Made by a program: the position numbers and the translations under genes. Positions 60,569 through 64,000 of a DNA stretch of 64,000 nucleotides are shown here, in pieces (within the stretch, counting starts at the first letter, position 1; the number at the start of each line of letters is the position of its first letter). The notes beneath the pieces are model-generated. The model was not told the origin of the DNA, ran no database searches, and was given only the letters and a program-made list of their open reading frames with translations. The stretch spans positions 1-64,000 of the forward strand of contig NZ_JARWOP010000385.1 in the NCBI RefSeq assembly GCF_029868745.1, given 5' to 3'. Origin of the DNA: Nocardia wallacei. GTDB lineage: Bacteria > Actinomycetota > Actinomycetes > Mycobacteriales > Mycobacteriaceae.

Positions 60569-62434
60569 GTGTCGCGAGTGGCGAAAATCGTCGGACTAAC
60601 CACCGCGGGGCTGATCGGCCTACTTCCCGCGGCCGCACCGGCGACGGCACAGCAACCCGACTACGCGCCGACCATGCTGGTGCTCGACGCGTCCGGATCG
60701 ATGCTGGCCGCAGACCCCGGCGGCGGCACGAAGATGGATGCCGCCAAGGACGCGGTGCGCGGCTTCGTCACCGCGGCGCCCGCGGCGTCGAAGGTCGGGC
60801 TGTCGGTGTACGGCACGGCGACCGGTTCCTCGGCGGCCGAGCAGGCCGCGGGCTGCCGCGATGTGCGGGTGCTGCGCGCGCCGGAGACCATCGACAAACC
60901 GGCGCTGATCGAGGCGGTCGATCGGATCGTCCCGAGCGGGTACACCCCCATCGGCGCCTCGCTCCGCGCGGCCGCGCAGGCCTTGCCCGCCTCGGGACCG
61001 CGGTCGATCGTGCTGGTCTCCGACGGCATCGACACCTGCGCGCCGCCGGATCCGTGCGAGGTCGCCCGCGAGCTGAGCCGCCAGGGCACGCGAATCGTCG
61101 TGCACGCCATCGGTTTCGGTGTCGACGAGGCCGCGCGGGCGCAGCTCGCCTGTATTGCGCAGACCACCGGCGGCACCTACACCGACGCGGCCGACGGCAA
61201 GATCCTCGAACAGGTGCTGCCTCGCGTCAGCGCCGCGGCCCTGCGCAACTACGCACCGGCGGGCGCGCGCATCACGGGCACGCCCACCTATCGCAACGCA
61301 CCGGCGGCCGTGCCCGGGCAGTATCTCGACACCATCGGCCGGAAGACGCCGCGCTACTACGCGGTCGACGTGCCGCAGGGCGCCACCGCCTATTTCAGCG
61401 GCACCGTGTCGTTCCCGCGCGGGGGCGAGGGGGCGTTGTCCAACAACCGGCTCGATCTGCGCGTCTACGGCGCCGAAGGGCAGGACTGCCACGTCTACGA
61501 GAACGAGTTGGCCACCCGCTCCTCCGACGGCGTGACGCTGACCGTGGCCGAGGTGTGGAAAGGCGCGACCGACACCGCGGCGGCGGGCGGCAAGCGCAAT
61601 TGCACGGGCGGCGGCCGCTACTACTTCAGCCTGGAATGGGCGCACGTCGCGGACAACGCGCCCGAAACGCTGCCACTGGAGATGAATGTCGGTGTGGAGC
61701 CGCCGGTTTCGGACGCCGGGCCCGCGGCCGCGGCGACGGAGACCGAATTCCACGACCCGGGCGGGGCGGCCGTCCCGGTGACGGGTGGCGGCTCGTTCAA
61801 CGTGGCGGCCCCGCTGGCGGGTTCCGGCAGCTATTCCGATACCTTGCAGCGCGGCGAATTCGTTTTCTACCGCGTGAAATTGGAGTGGGGTCAAGGCCTG
61901 GCCTACCGCGTGCGCTACGCCGCCACGCAGGGGCACGGCGTCGAATACATCTCGAATATCAATACCACCCTGTATGCCCCGTACCGCAAGGAAATCGCCT
62001 CGGACACCACCTCCTACGGCGGCGCGGAGAATGTCCTGCCGACCGGTAGACCGGCGCTCGCGACGGCGCCGGTGCGCTATGCCAATCGCACGGCGAACGA
62101 CAACAAGCTCCGGGATCAGGCCCTCGCCGGCTGGTATTACATCGCGGTCGCCGTGGGCCCGCCGATCCACGACGAGGGCAAGGCCGGTCCGGTCCCGATC
62201 CGGCTGGAGCTGAACGTCACCGGCGAGCGGGAGCCGGGACCGTCCTACGGCGGCGCCGCGCAGCAGGAGACCTTCGGCTCCGAGGACCGCGCGCCCGGCG
62301 ACAGCGCCGCGCCGCTCACGGCATCCGACGACGCAATGCCGCTGGTGTGGATCCTGGCCGCGGCGCTCGGCGGCGTCGTCGTCGCGGGCGTGCTCGTCGC
62401 GGTGCTGCTGCGGAGGCGCACCCGCCGGTCCTGA
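60569..62434 (+). CDS. VWA-domain type I membrane protein
   Basis: A 621-aa exported protein. Signal peptide at about 1-28; the VWA domain follows with the MIDAS motif DASGSM at 40-45 and SDGIDTC near 153. The middle part has beta-sandwich segments (YYAVDVPQGATAYFSGTVSF and FYRVKLEWGQGLAYRVRY). One membrane helix near 590-612 and an Arg-rich tail anchor it. GTG at 60569 chosen for CGGAG upstream; a GTG at 60548 is possible. Metal-dependent binding to a surface partner is likely. Partner unknown. Confidence 0.85.
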   Translation: MSRVAKIVGLTTAGLIGLLPAAAPATAQQPDYAPTMLVLDASGSMLAADPGGGTKMDAAKDAVRGFVTAAPAASKVGLSVYGTATGSSAAEQAAGCRDVRVLRAPETIDKPALIEAVDRIVPSGYTPIGASLRAAAQALPASGPRSIVLVSDGIDTCAPPDPCEVARELSRQGTRIVVHAIGFGVDEAARAQLACIAQTTGGTYTDAADGKILEQVLPRVSAAALRNYAPAGARITGTPTYRNAPAAVPGQYLDTIGRKTPRYYAVDVPQGATAYFSGTVSFPRGGEGALSNNRLDLRVYGAEGQDCHVYENELATRSSDGVTLTVAEVWKGATDTAAAGGKRNCTGGGRYYFSLEWAHVADNAPETLPLEMNVGVEPPVSDAGPAAAATETEFHDPGGAAVPVTGGGSFNVAAPLAGSGSYSDTLQRGEFVFYRVKLEWGQGLAYRVRYAATQGHGVEYISNINTTLYAPYRKEIASDTTSYGGAENVLPTGRPALATAPVRYANRTANDNKLRDQALAGWYYIAVAVGPPIHDEGKAGPVPIRLELNVTGEREPGPSYGGAAQQETFGSEDRAPGDSAAPLTASDDAMPLVWILAAALGGVVVAGVLVAVLLRRRTRRS

Positions 62435-62448
62435 GCGCAGCCCGCCGA

Positions 62449-64000
62449 TCAGGGGTTGTGCCAGTGCGGAATTCGGCCCTCGCGCAGCGCCGCGAGTCCT
62501 TCGACCGGGTCGCGGTGGGCGATGAGCTTGTCCAGCAGCGGGGCGGGCTCCCCGATGGCGGCGAGCGGGTCGGCGGTCCGGTCGGCGTGCGCCATGAACG
62601 CCAGCGCGGCGCGGATGGCGACCGGTGAGCGGGCGGCGATATCGGCGGCGAGCTGGCGGGCCACGGTCCGGGCCTTGCCGGTCGGGGCCGTGCGCGCCAC
62701 CAGTCCGGCGGCGACGGCCTCGGCCGCGTCGATGCGGCGGCCGGTGACGATCATGTCGTGCGCCAGCGCCCGGCCGACGATCCGGGGCAGACGCACCAGC
62801 ACGCCGGGTCCCGGCGCCTGCCCGATCCCGGTGTCGGGCAACGCGAACGAGGCCGACTCGTCGGCGACGACGAGGTGACAGGCGAGCACGAGTTCCAGCC
62901 CGCCGCTGTCCGCGCGGCCGTTCACCGCCGCGATCACCGGCTTCGCCGACTCCCGCGCCGACAGTCCGCCGAACCCGCTGCGCGGCTGCGCCAGCAGTTG
63001 CAGCGGCGACATGAGGTCGCTCAGATCGGTTCCGGTGCAGAAGGTTTCGTCACCCGCGCCGCTGAGAACCGCGACCCACAGCTCGTCGTCGTGCTGGAAC
63101 GCGGTGAAGATCTCGTCGAGTTCGCGCTGCGCCTGGGCGTTCAGCGCGTTACCCGCCTCGGGACGGTCGATCATCACCTCGAGCACATGCTCCGATCGCG
63201 TGACGACGACGTGCGTGTAGGACTCCCGCAGCACCGGCACCCGCGGCCCCAGGTGTGCGTCGAGCAGTTCGCGGGTGGACGCGACCCGGTTGCCGTCGGG
63301 GGTCGATCGGACGAAAACGTGTCTCCCGATCGGCTCGGTATCTCCGGCCAGCGCGTCGACCAGCTCCGTATCCTGTTCGAGCACATTGGCGATGAACCGG
63401 CTGCCGTCGTCGAGCCTGCCCACCACGATGGCGACGGCCGAACCCTCGCGTTCGAACCGCACGGCGCAGCTCTCCACGGTCGCCCGGCCGTCGGCGTGGT
63501 ACACCGATCGCACACCCGGCACCGCGTCCAGTTCGGCCCGCGCCGCGGCGATACGCGCGGGACGCCAGGCGCTCGGTGTCGTCGTGTAGACGCCCACCGA
63601 ATGCTTGCTGAGCACTCCCCCGTTGGCGGCCACCATCCCGTAGCTGCCGGGCCGATCGCGCACGCGCGCAACGATTTCCGCGATGGCATGGGTGGTGTAG
63701 TTGTTGCCGGGACCACCGAAGTACGGCAGGCCGCCGGTGACCGTGAGACCACGCGGATCGTCGGGCGCCAGGCCCAGACCGTCGCAGAGATTGAACACCG
63801 CGATCGGGAAGCAGCTGTACAGATCCAGCGCCGACACCTGGTCGAGTTCGACCCCGGCCAACTCCAGCGCGCAGCGGACGGCGGCGACGGCCGCGGGGCT
63901 GCTGCTCAGATCCGGCCGCGCGAGCAACGGCCGCTCGGTCAGGTCGGCGTGCCCCGGCATGAACACCATGCGCGACTGGGGAATACCGAGCCGCCGCGCC
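62449..64000 (-). CDS. thiolase-like/crotonase fusion protein, 5' end outside the window
   Basis: The frame is open to the window edge and the first in-window ATG (63969) is inside the domain, so the gene is partial. The first 120 or so residues seen are the end of an acetyl-CoA acetyltransferase-like thiolase (DLYSCFPIAVFNL and GGPGNNYTTHAIAEIV). A beta-rich linker follows (about 150-245), then a complete enoyl-CoA hydratase/isomerase domain (about 250-500, VIAAVNGRADSGGLELVLAC). The usual catalytic Glu of crotonases in the LPE position is Asp (ALPDTGIG). Both parts act on acyl-CoA; the fusion suggests channelling. Downstream of the end it converges with the VWA gene. Confidence 0.8.
   Translation of the reverse strand, partial: ARRLGIPQSRMVFMPGHADLTERPLLARPDLSSSPAAVAAVRCALELAGVELDQVSALDLYSCFPIAVFNLCDGLGLAPDDPRGLTVTGGLPYFGGPGNNYTTHAIAEIVARVRDRPGSYGMVAANGGVLSKHSVGVYTTTPSAWRPARIAAARAELDAVPGVRSVYHADGRATVESCAVRFEREGSAVAIVVGRLDDGSRFIANVLEQDTELVDALAGDTEPIGRHVFVRSTPDGNRVASTRELLDAHLGPRVPVLRESYTHVVVTRSEHVLEVMIDRPEAGNALNAQAQRELDEIFTAFQHDDELWVAVLSGAGDETFCTGTDLSDLMSPLQLLAQPRSGFGGLSARESAKPVIAAVNGRADSGGLELVLACHLVVADESASFALPDTGIGQAPGPGVLVRLPRIVGRALAHDMIVTGRRIDAAEAVAAGLVARTAPTGKARTVARQLAADIAARSPVAIRAALAFMAHADRTADPLAAIGEPAPLLDKLIAHRDPVEGLAALREGRIPHWHNP

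Noticed and set aside
1-64000. tRNA or rRNA genes
   Set aside because: No cloverleaf with GTTCGA-type T-loop and matching acceptor stem, and no rRNA-like stretch, was recognised by eye.

Overview
The window is very GC-rich actinobacterial DNA with dense genes, many ATGA/GTGA start-stop overlaps and frequent GTG starts. A complete yrbE-mce operon, a DesA3-like acyl desaturase, an lpqS-cysK2-MFS copper-type operon, an F420-type luciferase-like oxidoreductase and numerous TetR regulators point to a mycolic-acid actinomycete, most likely Nocardia or a close relative (inference from gene content, not from a marker gene). No rRNA, tRNA, CRISPR array or intact insertion sequence was seen.

Layout. 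1-480: a strong inverted repeat that may be an insertion-sequence edge, then a short membrane-protein remnant. 481-4765: a TetR regulator with three DUF5994-like genes, a DUF6307-like small gene, a CsbD-like small gene and a DesA3-like desaturase; three related dyad sites lie in exactly the intergenic gaps that would serve these genes. 4771-9594: a second TetR gene and three copies of a 22-bp operator, in front of the regulator, an exported LVIVD-DUF305 pair and a Tat-exported GMC oxidoreductase. 9622-12202: amidase and DUF389 membrane protein. 12287-15233: lpqS-like, cysK2 and MFS genes behind a promoter overlapped by an ATAC-N9-GTAT site. 15422-17441: small protein, nitroreductase, zinc-less alcohol dehydrogenase. 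17445-20653: tyrosine/homogentisate catabolism (fahA, hmgA) with a divergent IclR regulator. 20668-24403: response regulator, histidine kinase and a DUF4173-like membrane protein carrying a Gly-X repeat tract.

24503-33487: oxidoreductase, hydrolase, secreted protein, an 803-aa polytopic membrane protein with a companion membrane protein, TetR and PucR-type regulators and a SigB/SigF-family sigma factor. 33544-35406: zinc dehydrogenase and an SRPBCC protein closed by a strong terminator. 35455-39817: ATP-grasp enzyme, HSL-type hydrolase and CocE/NonD hydrolase in one direction. 40044-49182: a MarR regulator divergent from yrbEA-yrbEB-mceABCDEF-mas, with a perfect 17-bp palindrome between them.

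49193-56803: a third TetR locus, with flavin monooxygenase plus hydrolase on one side and, further on, LLM oxidoreductase plus phosphotransferase divergent from a CoA-disulfide-reductase-like enzyme and a universal stress protein; related dyad operators sit in both divergent gaps. 56811-58772: RES-Xre type toxin-antitoxin pair divergent from a SLATT-like membrane protein. 58794-64000: M48 protease, small secreted protein, von Willebrand A membrane protein and, running off the end, a thiolase-like/crotonase fusion. The main theme is several small local regulator circuits in which the operator can be read directly from repeated dyads in the sequence.
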